Notes under the pieces: generated by a model
The model's database searches: none
Seen by the model: the letters and a program-made list of their open reading frames with translations, nothing else
What the model was told of the DNA's origin: nothing
Made by a program: the position numbers and the translations under genes
Source: Cercis canadensis
Taxonomy: Eukaryota > Streptophyta > Magnoliopsida > Fabales > Fabaceae
Reading direction: 5' to 3'
NCBI GenBank assembly: GCA_003255065.1
Contig: QAOA01002231.1
Coordinates: 158,012 to 222,011, forward strand
Length of the DNA: 64,000 bases
Part shown: piece after piece, positions 1-17,549 of the stretch
Position numbering within the stretch: the first letter of the stretch is position 1
Layout of the letters: every line of letters begins with the position of its first letter

Positions 1-540
1 TAGAAACATTGAGACGCCAGAAAATGGCACATCCCCATTTTGAAGACGAGGCCGAAACGTGAAACACGTACCAGACGAAGGAAACACACAAAAATTCATC
101 TTTTGTTTTGTTTTGTTTTGTTTTTTTTTTTTTTAATTTTCCCGTTTCGAAACGTTTAGTTTCGTCAAAAAAACACAAACAAAACCCCATTTAAAATCTC
201 GGTCATTGGATACGACGTCGTTCTGGGAGCTGATTTTTCAATCTTAGTGGAACGACGCCGTTTTTTAGGGGGCGGTCATGGCATTAAGTGGGACGGCATT
301 GTTTTCGGCGCCCTGATGTCCCAAAACGACGTCGTACCGTCTGTGCCCCAATTTTCCACCCCAACTCGAGTTCAAATCAGATTTTAGGGCATTTCTTCAC
401 CATTTTNCGTCTGTGCCCCAATTTTCCACCTCAACCCGAGTTCAAATCAGATTTTAGGGCATTTCTTCACCATTTTCACAAATTTTGATTGATAATCTGT
501 ATTTTGGGTTAAGACTTAATACTAGTTAGTTGTTATTTAT
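1..540. other. Non-coding, promoter-like segment with ACGACGTCGT palindromes
   Basis: No gene is supported here. Three related palindromic motifs occur close together: ACGACGTCGT near 211-220, ACGACGCCGT near 253-262, and ACGACGTCGT near 326-335. Motifs of the AAACGACGTCGTTT type are common near plant transcription starts, so this may be the edge of a promoter whose gene lies left of the window. Positions 338-406 and 408-476 are two near-identical 69-base copies (two mismatches) meeting at a single N at 407, which looks like an unmerged contig overlap. Confidence 0.4.
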
Positions 541-597
541 TTGCTAAGGATTAATGGTTGATATTTTTTAATGCTTGAGAATTTTAACATTGTTCAT

Positions 598-603
<6 letters not shown>

Positions 604-648
<45 letters not shown>
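604..648. repeat. (TA)n microsatellite
   Basis: About 22 uninterrupted TA units. The two facing small open frames over it are low-complexity shadows. Confidence 0.97.
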
Positions 649-651
<3 letters not shown>

Positions 652-3600
652 CATATACACGTGCCGTCTCCGTATATTATTTTTTGAAAAATCACCGTAC
701 TCGCGTTTCATACCCGTACTAAGTACGAAACGCATACCCATCCCGTGCAACATAAGTTAGTAGTGCTTTTCTAACCACTCATTTGTATAAAAAAAAGCAG
801 TCGTAAAAATAAAAATAAAAAACTAAAATAATGGAAGAATTAGAGAACCGCCACTTCTTTGTCTTCAAGAACTAAAGTTAAGATATAAGAATAATAAATA
901 ATTCCTATAAAAAAAAAAAAGAATAACAAATATTTTTCTTGATTTGGCCCACACGGGATCATAGATTGGATTCCAAATATGGAAGTGCTGAACTATGAGG
1001 TTATGATATAATATTTCCAAACCTTTGAAGACATATAACATTTGACGACTTCATTTGTCCACAAGCAAGTTCATTGTTGTCCTTACTCCTTACTTAAGAT
1101 TGTTGTCAAATTATAACGGCAAATGCAAAGTCATTGTCCATATTTAATTTATGGTTGTTCTTCAACATTTAGCTATCATACATGCATAAATATATTGTTT
1201 AAGATTTTGGGATATCAGTTCCTATCTTCACTTTGACAAGAACAACAACATTTTTTATGGCTCCAGTTTTATTGGATGTCTCCAAGACCTTTTTTTTTTC
1301 TCCTTTTCATTTATGCCTTGTTTAATCAAAATTGTTTATTGTGGCATCTCAATTTCGACTACTGGACACAGTCAAGTTTCTGAAAACTGTCAATGCCACT
1401 TATTTAGGAGCACTTTTTTTTTTTTTTTATTGAACACTAATTACAATTCTTGTAATGCACGTGCAACTATTTAAGCAGAGAAATTAGATTCGTAAAATGA
1501 GATAAGAAAAATAAAAAATGTAGCATAAAAAAAAGAGTGAGTATAATAGTTATCGATAGCTTTACTGTAAAAAAAGGTTTTTTTTTTTAGATTTATATAG
1601 TGATGACTTGGGAGTACTTTTAAGAAGGAATATTTCTATATATATTTATATGGCATTGAAAAGCATTATAAATCCCCATGCACCCTATTACATAATGTAA
1701 GCTGAGGCATAAAAGAAATTGTCTTTCTAAACTTTTCTTTTATTTTGTTATAAAACATTTACAAGACTTATATTTGCCTAATTTATATACTTATTTTAAA
1801 TTCAATCAAATTTACTTTAATGCATAACTAACACCAACCATAGACCTAGTATCCTATATCGAAAGTGATGAGCAAAATAGGAGTATATATCACAATCTAA
1901 TACCAAAAGGCAAAAAGGATTAATTATATAGTTCTAGTTCTAGTATCCTATATTGAAAACATTAAATCAAATACGACTAACACGATCTAATTCCAAAAAA
2001 GGATAAAAAAAAAATATTTACTTATTATAGCCCAATAATTAACTCTTGTCCCTTTCTTTAACATCCATTGTCCACAAGTGGGAAAGAAATGAGTGGTGGC
2101 TTTTGGTATAGAAAAAGTTTTCACAACAAATATGAGTATTTCTTTGACTAAGAAAACCTACTTGTGATTTGTTATTGGAATTCCATTCATATCTTTCTTT
2201 GTTAATAATAAGAAATCACCTAATCTTTAAAAGTATGAGTTAAACATTACTCTAATGATTAATTTTTTGGTATTTTAACTATGACTCTGGATTTGAACAC
2301 ATAATCTATAAGTTCTGAGAACAATCTCAATATCACTCAATTATAAACTGTTTGATACTAGTCCAATGATTATACTACTATAATTGTACCCTTATTACAA
2401 GCAATCATTAAATAAAAAATAATAACAATATACTATAAAGCAATAGTGGGTAAATGAAGACGAGTAATGTTATCTATTCAAACCGTATTGAGTTGGAGTA
2501 ATCCCATGTCATCAAAGTATTGTCATTGTGTAAACAAACACCGGTCTGTGTCAATTTTGACATAACATAATAGATCTATCAGAACNTAAATCAATAGTGG
2601 GTGAAGGAAGACGAGTAATGTTATCTATTCAAACCGTATTGAGTTGGAGTAATCCCATGTCATCAAAGTATTGTCATTGTGTAAACAAACACCGGTTTGT
2701 GTCAATTTTGACATAACATAATAGATCTATCAGAACACGTGTAGTCTGCGTCTCTGTAATGTACTTTTTGCTACAATGTATGTTGTATATATTTGTAATA
2801 TACAAATTGATAAGGAAGAGTGGAATGGAATAAGACATAAATAAAAAACATTATTTGGACACGTCAATAATTGAGTTCTCATTATTTTTTGGCAAAAGTT
2901 GTGTTCAAATTTTATTAAAATCAAGTAAAATAAAATCATGAAAAGAGATATACTCTCGTGGTTAAAGAAAATGTAAAATAAAAGCTTTTTTTTTTTTTTT
3001 TTTTATCTTTCCTTNAGAACTTTCACTGGTTACATCATACACTCCTCAAGCTTTTTTTTTTTATCTTTCCTTTTTCCTCTCCCTTTCTCGGACCAGCAAA
3101 AATTTACTCATTATCTCAACTCAATCAATTTACCGAAGGCCCGTTTCGCTTATGAAAATGAGCCGAAGTTTGGATTCTACAATTGAAAGTGGAATTTTCA
3201 AATATAATTTTCATTTTTAATATGTTTTTTTTGTTTTTCTGGGTGTCGGTGTATTCTCTAGAATTGGAATCATAATTAGAAGTTGCAATTACAAGAATTT
3301 AAAAGCTTATTTTTTTTTTAGATGAAATTTAAAAACTTGTTGATGTAACTTTACTCATTTCTTAGCTCAGTTCTAAAGAATTACAATTATGAATGAATAA
3401 AATTGAAAAACTTTAAAAAATAACTCTAAACAATCAATTGCTACAACTACACCTGTAGAATTAGTAAATAAAAATTCATGTTTATCATAAGCCTAATCCA
3501 AGTATGAGTTGAAACTCAACCTATAATTACAATTCTACATTTAAACTATACTTATAATCCAAATAGGAGAAAGTACAAAACCAAGCCCAAAATAAAAGAA

Positions 3601-5102
3601 GGCACAAAGCATTGTTGAATATGGGCTTTCATAAAATACGTATTGTTAGCCCAACAAGCAGAAACAAGTATGTTTGGAAGTTGGATTATGGATTAACTTT
3701 CATTATAGGGTAAAAACAAGTATTGTGCAGCTTCATGAAGCAATTTGCAGACTTCACCAAACAAGCAGAAACATATTTTTTTTTTCTCAAGCACTTAATA
3801 AAACTGAACAGCGTGTCTCTACCACCATCCTAAAATAAATAAAATAACAAAGGCCAAGTCGCATTATAGACAGAAACTTGGGATGTAAATAATAATGTCA
3901 CAAATTATTCACTGCAATACAAGATTGATGAATACAGTATCCCTCTCACGCCATATACCAACCACAGAGACATTCCTCCTATTCTTCATAACACTTAATT
4001 ACTCATGCTACCAGAGGAAGTGCATATCGTAGACAGCTCAAAGAAGAATAGCATGTAAAAAGAAAGTCTTTTCAAGTTGAAGCTACGCACTGGAAACCAG
4101 ATAAGTTCCAATATGGAGATACGAATTTGTTTTTGCATGGAAAAAAATATAAATTGCTCAACTATAGAGACCTGCGTATGAATGCTTTTCTGTTGGTATC
4201 TACTTCCGAAACATATATAACCCAAACTAAGTACATACGAAATAATCTAAGAACAGCAACACCTCGGTTGTTGTTTCTTATAATGCAGGAATTTGTCTGG
4301 AGTTTGGCATAAATAGCCACATGGTCAAATCTGGCATGCCAAAAGACTCGTTTTTCTTACAAAGTTCTCCTCTCCCAGCAAATTGAATTACAGGTGGAAA
4401 ACTCTGTCCTCCATCCTTATAGATTCTACTCCCACCAACCAGAGAACAAAGAATTCAAGCAGTTTATACTGGCACCACGACAAATATGTTATCATACTTA
4501 AGGATTTAAAACGAAGAGGCAAGCATTCTTGGCTTCACAAGGCTTATATTCAGACATTCATAACAGTAACATAAAAATGGCCTCAATTACAGTTTACTAT
4601 TTTCTCTGACATTAGACCACATACTCCGCTCATAGAATCCAGAACACCATCCTCACTTCACAGCCACAACACATGAATTATGAAGTACATAGTGCAGAAT
4701 AGATATGCACTAAGCACAACATGATGAAAACAAATAGGCAAGCATTCTTAGGTTCAAAATGCTCGCATTCAAAATTACATAACAGTAAACATATTAGGCA
4801 ACCATTCTCTGCTCCTAGAAAGCGTGGACCTGACATTATGAAAATAGTTTGGGATGGATAGGCAATAAGCACAACACGATGAAGACATAGGATAAAAATT
4901 TTCCAACTACAATATGTAAACGTTCACAGTTGATCAGAGACAAGAAATGTGAAAGAGAGTCAACAACTACAGTAAGTAATCGCAAATCACCTACTATACA
5001 GTTCACAGCTTTGAATCCATGCACATATTAAAGATATCCAACTTCAAAACAACTGTCATTTGCTAATTTCTACGTATCACCTAAAATTACTCGAAGTAAA
5101 CC
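649..5102. other. Gene-poor AT-rich intergenic region
   Basis: I see no gene. 2441-2585 and 2592-2736 are near-identical 145-base copies (about three mismatches) separated by an N at 2586, and 3015 is another N between copies of a T-rich stretch. Around 3127-3570 the two ends look weakly inverted (a degraded inverted-repeat element is possible) but no target duplication is visible. 4519-4573 and 4737-4793 share a diverged direct repeat that includes GGCAAGCATTCTT and CATAACAGTAA. Part of 4-5.1 kb may be the 3' UTR of the minus-strand gene that ends at 5103. Confidence 0.5.
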
Positions 5103-5810
5103 TCACTTGTCAAGCTCCATTGCCTGGGCAGCTTTAGTTTTAGCCAGCGCAGTCAGTTTGGTCTTCACTTTCCTCTTTCCAACCTGAAATCCACTTCCAC
5201 CCTTCTTTTTCTTGTCACCATCAACCTACATACATTTACATAGAAAAAATTTAACTAAATAAAAACACAATTCAAGCTCATGTACTTAAAGATTTATCTT
5301 TCTCGGGATTATATTGTATTCAGCAGGGTGGCTCCATCTTTTCCTCTTTCTTAAAGCAAAGCCTTCAACTAATTGGAGATTTTTTTTTTTTTTTAAAAAA
5401 GAAAGAAATATATGAGATTCAAACTCATACATCCATCTTTTCCTCAATTTTCTCAGCAGACAAACAGGATGCAAGTTTTAATTCAAGTATGTAACCCAAA
5501 AAAAAAAAAAAGACATTAAATGACAACGAAAACATTGCAAACCCAAAGAACTTGACTTACTTTCATCTTATTTTTCTTTGCCTGCAGCTTCTTTTCTTTC
5601 TTCTCCTTCTCTTGTTTTTCTCCTGAATTACCACAAAAATAGAACATCAAGCATTAATTCCACGAAAAGAAAACAAGGAAAGTAATTTGTAGCTCGATTA
5701 AACGAACGATTCACACATGTAAACGCAAACAAATATCAGAAAAGGACCATACTTCGGAGTTCGAATGCATGCTGATTCTTTCTCTTAGTAAGGTTGTTCT
5801 TCTTCGACAT
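5103..5810 (-). CDS. Small Lys-rich protein, 80 aa, function unknown
   Basis: Three exons on the minus strand (5810-5753, 5622-5561, 5225-5103) join in frame through GT-AG introns to give 80 residues. The protein begins MSKKNNLTKRKNQHAFELRR, continues with a K/E-rich stretch around residues 21-40 that should be helical, and ends KAAQAMELDK. The middle has KKKKGGSGFQVGKRKVKTK. It is strongly basic, with no signal peptide or membrane segment, so nuclear or nucleolar location is the natural inference. AAACCCTAA, a telo-box typical of plant ribosome-biogenesis and translation genes, lies at 5883-5891, about 75 bases upstream of the ATG. I recall similar small Lys-rich proteins in other plants but know no assigned function. 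The role is unproven; the splice structure is convincing. Confidence 0.85.
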
Positions 5811-5882
5811 TTCTCCTGCCGTATCGTAGAGAGATCCTCTGGTTGAGTATTGCGCTTCTGAAAGATGTGTGTGAATTTGCTT

Positions 5883-5891
5883 AAACCCTAA
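5883..5891 (-). promoter_or_regulatory. Telo-box (AAACCCTAA)
   Basis: AAACCCTAA sits about 75 bases upstream of the ATG of the Lys-rich gene, in its probable leader or proximal promoter. This element is known in plants from promoters of translation and ribosome-assembly genes. Its activity here is inferred. Confidence 0.5.
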
Positions 5892-6057
5892 CCTCGAGAA
5901 TTTTTCAAGCGCGAAAATTTTGTTATTTCAAATCTAGTCCCTCAGATCTCTGGTTTTGTGACTTTATCCAAAAACTTTCCGTTATTGACGGTAGTGAGAC
6001 TCTTTTTTGGTCTGTTTTGCAATTTTTTTTTTGTTTGGGTTTCTATTATATTTAATT

Positions 6058-6324
6058 ATTTTTTGAGGGGTGTTATGCTATACTCTCTTAATGTGATATA
6101 AGTCACATCTTTAATTTTTTTACACATTTTTTATTTTATATTATACCAATTTAATGCAGTTGATATAATTTGAATTTTACTGAATTAATATTTGAGTTAT
6201 ACAATAAAATTTAAATTATGTAAACTGTATTAAACTTATATAATATATAAAAAAATTGTATAAAAAAATAATAAAATGTGACTTGTATCACATAAGGGAG
6301 TGTACCATAACACCCATTTTTTGA
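6058..6324. mobile_element. Mutator-like MITE with 9-bp target duplication
   Basis: The 9-base sequence ATTTTTTGA is present exactly at 6058-6066 and 6316-6324. Between them lies a 249-base AT-rich element whose ends are long imperfect inverted repeats of about 42 bases. The left end reads GGGGTGTTATGCTATACTC; the right end, reverse-complemented, reads GGGTGTTATGGTACACTC; both continue into a shared motif ending near AAGTCACAT. G-initial inverted repeats with a 9-base duplication fit a non-autonomous Mutator-like element. There is no coding capacity. The perfect duplication suggests a fairly young insertion. Confidence 0.88.
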
Positions 6325-8938
6325 ATATGAACTTAATCACTTGTAACGTAACATATTTTATCTAAACAAATAAAAGAGAAATATTTATTAGTTAATCAAA
6401 GAAAAATTGATAAAATTTTCATTAAGATATAAATGTAGTTCTCGAATAAGACAAAGTGATAAAGATTATTTATTTACTAACAAGTAATTGAGTCCTCATC
6501 ATCCTAGCAACAAATCCAAGCAAAAGTATTAATTTTTGCATAATATTTATCTTTTATACTAAAATTTTTGGTAGAGATACCAATACAAAAAGGTATAACG
6601 TGATGGGTATTAATAAATCTCTTGTTCTTAACCATAAAATAGTTACAAGGATCACTTTTCTCACATATAAAATGAATTTTTATTTTTTTTCAAAAAAAAT
6701 TAGTCTTACATTAAAAATATGAGATTATTTTATAATAAAAAAATTAAACTTTTATTTTTTCCNAATAAAAAAAATAAACTTTTATTTTTTCCTACTAATG
6801 ATAGAAATTAACCCGTTGATCATTAAGATGTTAGCGACCTTGAACTTAAATGACCTTAGAATTATATTACAAAAAGAGTGTTTGACCAAATAGATAACTC
6901 AGCAGCCCATAAAGAAAAGCAAGACAGCTAGCTATAAGAGCATAGTTGGAATCGTTAAGAACACAATCAGCAACCCACAATCATTTTAGGAACAGAAATT
7001 CAGCCATGAGAAACAGTGTTGGAATTGTTAAGAGCACAATCATGTTTGTTTACCCATAAAAGGAAGACAGCTACAAGCAGAAATTCTGCACTTGAAAACA
7101 TCATTATGGGAAAGTGATGTCTTAGAATATAAAAAAGGTATTCACAAATCTAAAAGGATGTAGCAAAATATTCAAAGGAAAAGAAAAGTATTTGATTTTT
7201 TTGTTATGTTTCTATTCTCATCAAAAAGGAAAAGGAAAGTAGTTGATATTTTTTTGCACTAAGATTTAAGCCTGTGTTATTTATAACAGAATAAAGAGTG
7301 AGTTCACTTCAATGCTTAATCGCTTTCTCCATATAATATTTTCTTGGATAATGTACACGTGGAGACAAATGATTTGTAGAATGTGCCATGCGAATATATA
7401 ATGTGAGAAGCCTAGCATACCCAATAATTTCTCTTTAATCCCTCCAAAATAATTGGCGGTGGAATTCCGAAAAAAGAGAAAAACAAAAAAAAAGCAACGT
7501 TAACAATTAAAAAACTGAAGCTGAATATTGAATGTGAAAACAAGAAAATCCCACAAGCAATTATGCCAACAAATTATTAATAAAAAATTGTTTAAATAAT
7601 GTTCAGATTCTAGATCTTTGAATATATACTCATGACATGTCGGTAATAATTGATTTATTATATTTATTAAAAATGAAAAGGCCAAAAAAATTTATGTAGA
7701 AAATGCAAAAGCTTAGCTCCATCATCACCATCTTCTTATTCTTCAGCTTCTCACAGATCTTCATCATTGAGTTTCTCAACCAACACGTTTTTTTCTTCTT
7801 AATTGGTTTTTATTTGTACAAAGATATACTTTTTAAAATTTTTGGTTTTAATATTTTACTTGATCTGTTGGAATCGAGGGGGTGAAGAACTGTTGGGTTT
7901 TGGAAATCTTGATTTTTTGAGCTGAAAATACTTCTGGGGTTTGATTGGATCGAGGAAAAGACTCCAACTTACAGATTGGTAAGGACTTTCAGGGGCGAAA
8001 ATGTGGATCTTGTAAAGCTATTGACTTTCTCGAGAAAAAAAGAAGAGATACATTTTATTAGCTCAAGGTCGATCAACTTTTTCCTTTGCCATTGGAGAAG
8101 AAGCTTAAAGGTGAAGTAGCTTTTTGGTTGGTTGAAAAAGTGGTTCTTTACTGAGCATTTAGTTTGAAATTTGAGCAGCATTAGAGTGGTAGTTGCAGTG
8201 ACCGAGTTGACTAGAGAGAAAAATGCATAAATACACTTTTGGGTATTTAATTCCCTCATTTATGTAAAATGCTATTAAATCTTCATATCTGGTATTCTTT
8301 AGCTTTAAATATTAAGATTCCAGTTGTTGGGCTAATAGTTCAGACTTCAGAGCATCTAGATTTGGATTGTGGCTCTGTTACTACTTGTGGTTGTGAAATA
8401 TAAGATCACAACCAAAAGTTTCTCATTTTCCCTTCTGAAATGAAATATTTTTACATTTGTTGTGTTTTGGTTTATTATTGATCCTTGTCTGGTCTTCAAT
8501 TTGACAAAGTTTCATGATAATGCCACCTGAAAATTAGATACAGCTGTGCAGATTGTTCTGTTTTTGTTGATTAGCTGGAGCCAAAGGAAATTTGCTAATG
8601 TCCATAATGTACAATATTAAGATCAAATTTTTGGTTTGTTGGTTTACCCTTTTACCTTCACTTATACGGAGCTTTTAAAGTGATTTGCAGGCATTTCTGG
8701 CTCTAACATATTGTGGTGGACACTATAGCAGTTGGATGACCTTGGGTAACCAATCAGAGCCATCTTTAAGCCATCATTTCTGGCTCTAACATATCTTTGC
8801 GTGAGTGCATAACGTTGACATAGTTTAAGTGGAGCTGGGTTGTCTGGATATGCCACTTTTGGATTTTTTCAGAAGGGAGCATCACTAAAAGCGGCAAAGA
8901 TTTTTGTTGAAGTTATAATTTAATTTTGGTGTATCAAA
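6325..8938. other. Intergenic region and probable BSK 5' leader
   Basis: No gene is supported before about 7.6 kb. An N at 6763 separates two copies of a T/A-rich 29-base stretch. Around 6937-6970 and 7011-7045 a GTTGGAAT..GTTAAGA motif recurs as a diverged direct repeat. From about 7.7 kb the DNA becomes pyrimidine-rich and then less AT-biased, as expected for the BSK leader with one or more leader introns. A 20-base CATTTCTGGCTCTAACATAT repeat occurs at 8693 and 8776. The small open frames at 7703-7885 and 7969-8259 look like chance frames. Confidence 0.45.
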
Positions 8939-13712
<4,774 letters not shown>

Positions 13713-14726
13713 AGAGCTTGTACAGATGGTCAAATTTCTCGTCGATTGTGTGTTCTGCATCATGACCGCCCCATAACATTGATTACAAGTTTCATCTTTG
13801 ATACACAAAATGGATCCGTTCTCTCGAAAAAGTTCACATTGTGAGTGTCATGCATGTGTTTGAAGAGTTCTTCCATGAAACAGTGATTGGATGAGTTTTA
13901 GTAACCCACCTCAGGGTCGGCTAGGATGTTCATTTAGTTCTTACAGTGATTTGATTGATTGAGCATGGATTCAAGCTTAGCATTTTTTCTTGTCATATAA
14001 GAGCAAAATTATGTGAAAACCAAAAACCTCTATTATTTAAAACCTTGTAATTTGTGTTGGAATGCCAATACTTTGAATTTTTTTTTCTATCCGTATTTGT
14101 TCTTGAAAGTTGTACACTATATATGTGGTGAACCGTGATAACTTCAAAAAATCTGTCTTCAGTTCAATTAATCTGCATAGAGCCACCTAGCAGAGCTCAT
14201 TCGAAAATCAGTTTTTGGATTTTATCCATTTGGATAATGGATGCCATTTTCAAAAATATGACACCTCTCCAAGGAGAATATAGGAAGCTTGACCATCTTA
14301 TGGCAGAAAATTCTCATCCCTACATGGTTTTACCAGGCAGTTGTGGGATCATCCAAACGAGAAAAATTCTTCAATCAGAATATTCTGAAGGGAAGATGGC
14401 CCTTGTATATGATGTAATATTATAACATGACAAAATACTGATCATGAAAAGGGAAAACAAGAAGGCAAGACGGAAACAACATACATGCAAATACATTGAA
14501 AGGGAAAGGGGGAAAGGAAGCAGCCAAAATTATGATGATATTCTGGATGGCACTGCTGTAAAGTTAATCATGACAGTTGATGTTTGTGCACACTTCATAC
14601 ACTGATTGCCACAGCAACACGTTTCTAGTCATTGAACCGTCAGATTACAACCATTCACAGGTTTAAACAGCTAAAAGAAAAACCTTGACTCAAGGCACGA
14701 TGTTCATATGCAAGATCACAGTTAAC
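13713..14726. other. BSK 3' region and intergenic spacer
   Basis: This lies between the BSK stop and the convergent minus-strand gene. It should contain both 3' UTRs. A 96-codon open frame at 14135-14425 has no recognisable domain and I do not call it a gene. I see no mobile element. Confidence 0.5.
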
Positions 14727-16539
14727 CTATGGATGTTCCTTGTTGTTGTCCAATTTCCCCATCTGCCTTTCTTGAGATTCTTTCTTTGATCCAAAGATAT
14801 ACTCTTTCACAGTACTCTCTGCTGAATGTATGCCCTCCTTTACCTGCCATGAAAACATTGTATCATCAAAACTCAAAAGGATTTTCATAGCATTCAATTT
14901 AATCATCTGAGCCAAAACTGAAAAGGAACCAAAGTAGCTGATGTCAACATGAATATAAATGAAATTGTCACGAGACTCAGTCACAGCAAACAAAAAGCCG
15001 AGGAACAAATTCATTCGGAGTAGTCACAATGTGTCTCAACTCTTGCATCCTTATTGTCATGATCAGAACATTCCCTTCTAACTTTTGTTGAATAACAATT
15101 TTGAAATGACAACAAACTTTAATGTAACAATCAGAAAAGTTAATGTATTGTTGATGCATGCAGCAGCATCTCACTAGACTCCAGAGCGAAAAGGATATTA
15201 AAAGGAAAATAGAGAAAACTCTAGAGGGAATGGACATCATCATAGTGACTGTTCGCTGACCAGTCTCATCTCTCTCCTTATCTACTTGCTCTAACAGATA
15301 ACAGAGAATTGCAATTGAGACCTTCTACCGCTACTCATCAAGCAAACAAAATTTCTTCACATTGGATAGCATCCTCTAAGCTCGTAAATCAGTGTTTTCC
15401 AAAAAGCTTTTAGCTTTCCTAGAGCATTTGATTTTATCTTTCCTAGAGCATTTGATTTTATCTTTTTGAGCTATTGAAACCTATTATGCTAGTGGATTAA
15501 AATTCTGTGCAATACACTTATTGCCCAATGAAACTTCTAGAAAACAACACTAATGCCCCTCTATAGTGGATAGATCTATAATAATCTGGTTAGTTGCTAT
15601 TTGCGACGCCAGGGATCAGTGATTGCTCTCATTTCCTCTGGAGTCTGGACCATTTGCCTAAATTCTAGTCATTATGCATTGTGTTTACATTTTTTTTAGT
15701 TAGCCACAAATAGGAACATTAAACAACTAAAATATTAACAGAAGCACTCACATCAGAGCGTTCATACTTCATATTACACATTTTAGAATTTTAGATGGCA
15801 CCCTTTTTGTTGATAACTTCTTCAGTACTATAAGATTTCAATATATAACAGACACCAGGGCATATATATATATATATATACTCTTCTAGAATATCATGAA
15901 TCAAATGTCCCCCAAAGTGACCTCTTGCTAACAGAATATCCATGCTCATAGTTTTGAAGGGGGAACATTCCCCAGCCAAAGGCATATCCTACAGGGCTAG
16001 AAACCAAGATGGTACATTGCGATAGGCATATCAATCTGCAGATAGAATAGAAACCAGTAGCATATGGATGATAACCTGAATTTGAACTGATACAACAAAA
16101 TCACTTAAACCCATATATTTATGAAGGCTTAGAATTCTTGATTGCAGCCACAAATTATGCAACTAATAAGGGCCATGGACAACAAAAGAAACTGACGTAT
16201 AGAGATGATAAAATTCACATGACACAACCAGAAAAGGAAAAACCCACTCAGAAACTTAAAAATCAGACCAATCAGAACCATGAACTCTGTTTGATTGCCA
16301 TTTGCCAATAAATCATAGAATAATTGGAAATCAATACCAAAACCGAAAAATTCCAATTTTTTCCCTATTTCAGGCATTTGTAAATATTGATGAATGAAAA
16401 GATAAGATTGGCTTACAGGGTTGAGAATATTGGGTTCAGGGCCATAGTCAGCGGTTAAGAGAAAATATGAAGCCGTTGCGGTTGCTACCATGGTAATCCT
16501 TCTCACCAACTTATCTGTCTTCGAGTTCATCATATTCAT
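14727..16539 (-). CDS. Small single-membrane-span protein, 79 aa, function unknown
   Basis: Two minus-strand exons (16539-16417 and 14843-14727) join in phase 0 across a 1.57-kb GT-AG intron to give 79 residues. The N-terminus is polar and basic (MNMMNSKTDKLVRRIT). A short hydrophobic stretch follows (MVATATASYFLLTADYG, about 17-33), then YGPEPNILNP and a charged tail (STVKEYIFGSKKESQERQ). The layout suggests a single-pass membrane protein with a basic flank on one side, possibly organellar, but no targeting signal is clear. I recall uncharacterised plant proteins with the same TASYFLLTADYGPEPN core and know no function. A second in-frame ATG (residue 17) could also be used. The gene is head to head with the Pro-rich gene at 17550. 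Confidence 0.8.
15862..15882. repeat. Short (TA)n microsatellite
   Basis: About ten TA units in the intron of the 79-residue gene. Confidence 0.9.
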
Positions 16540-17549
16540 ACGTTTCTAATTCACTGTGCTCATCCAAGAGTTCACTCTGTGCAATTGAGAGCTGACGGCT
16601 TTGAAACTGTGAGGAAATGTAGAGAAGGTTTTGGAAGCATGGTTTTTCGGGCTCTTTCTGTAATTTTGTTTTCCTTTGGGGAGTTGTGAGATGACATATG
16701 TCAAGAATTATCAAATTAAGAAATAACAAATATTAAAAATGAGTCCAAACACGTTTCAAAGAGAAAAAAAAAAAAAAAANAAAAAAAAAAAAAAAAAAGA
16801 AGAAGAGAAAAGTCATAATTTGATATTTTCATTCATTAACGAAAATGAAAATTGGATCATATTTCCACCAAAATATTTTTTTCAGGGAGGTGGGAATCTT
16901 TACATTCTAGTAGGAATGAAATGTTTTGTTATTATGAAATGACAAAAATACTCATCATTCTTTTTTATTACTGCGCATTGTTGGTTAATACATTCTTAAT
17001 TTTTAGGAATTTTTATTTTCATAATGGTATTCTCACCATTTTCAAAAATTGAAGCAAATGTCCACTATATAATTTGCACCTAGACAAGTGCATAGGTATG
17101 ATAATGACTTTTTAATACGAAGCCTCAAAATTATTCTACTTAATAACTTAATATGAGTTAAAATAATTAATTTTTTTTATAAAAATATACAATTTAATAT
17201 ACAAATAAAATATAAGAAAAATTCACACATAGAAATTAAAGTCAAATTTTAGAATTATTTAAGTATTTGACTCATATTATAGCACTCAATTCAAAACTTT
17301 TGAGCAAGAGTTTACTAATATCCATAACCCTAGTTAATGGAGGAGTAGAATTCCTTATGTGTTAAATTTCATCATTGAGACTTGAGAGTCAATTTTGCAT
17401 CCTAACTTTTCCACAAGCACAAGGTAGTACAACCAAAACACAATTGATTCCTCACATAAAAATAAAAAAATAAAAAATTCCCACACACACAATTAATTCC
17501 ATAGGGTAATATTAGAAATTTTAATAATAATTATTATAAAATTTAATTT
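16540..17549. other. Divergent intergenic region with a poly(A)/N tract
   Basis: This is the spacer between two divergent genes, so both promoters should lie here. The left 150 bases are less AT-rich and fit the leader of the minus-strand gene. 16763-16798 is a poly(A) run containing a single N at 16780. The rest is AT-rich without recognisable elements. Confidence 0.5.

Noticed and set aside
703-733. Hairpin-like GCGTTTC..GAAACGC with GTACTAAGTAC
   Set aside because: Considered as a Helitron 3' hairpin, but there is no CTRR end and the stem is uneven.
568-760. Facing 61-codon frames with Tyr/Ile repeats
   Set aside because: Produced by the (TA)n microsatellite.
14135-14425. 96-codon open frame between BSK and the 79-residue gene
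   Set aside because: No domain, no splice context and a composition like the surrounding non-coding DNA.
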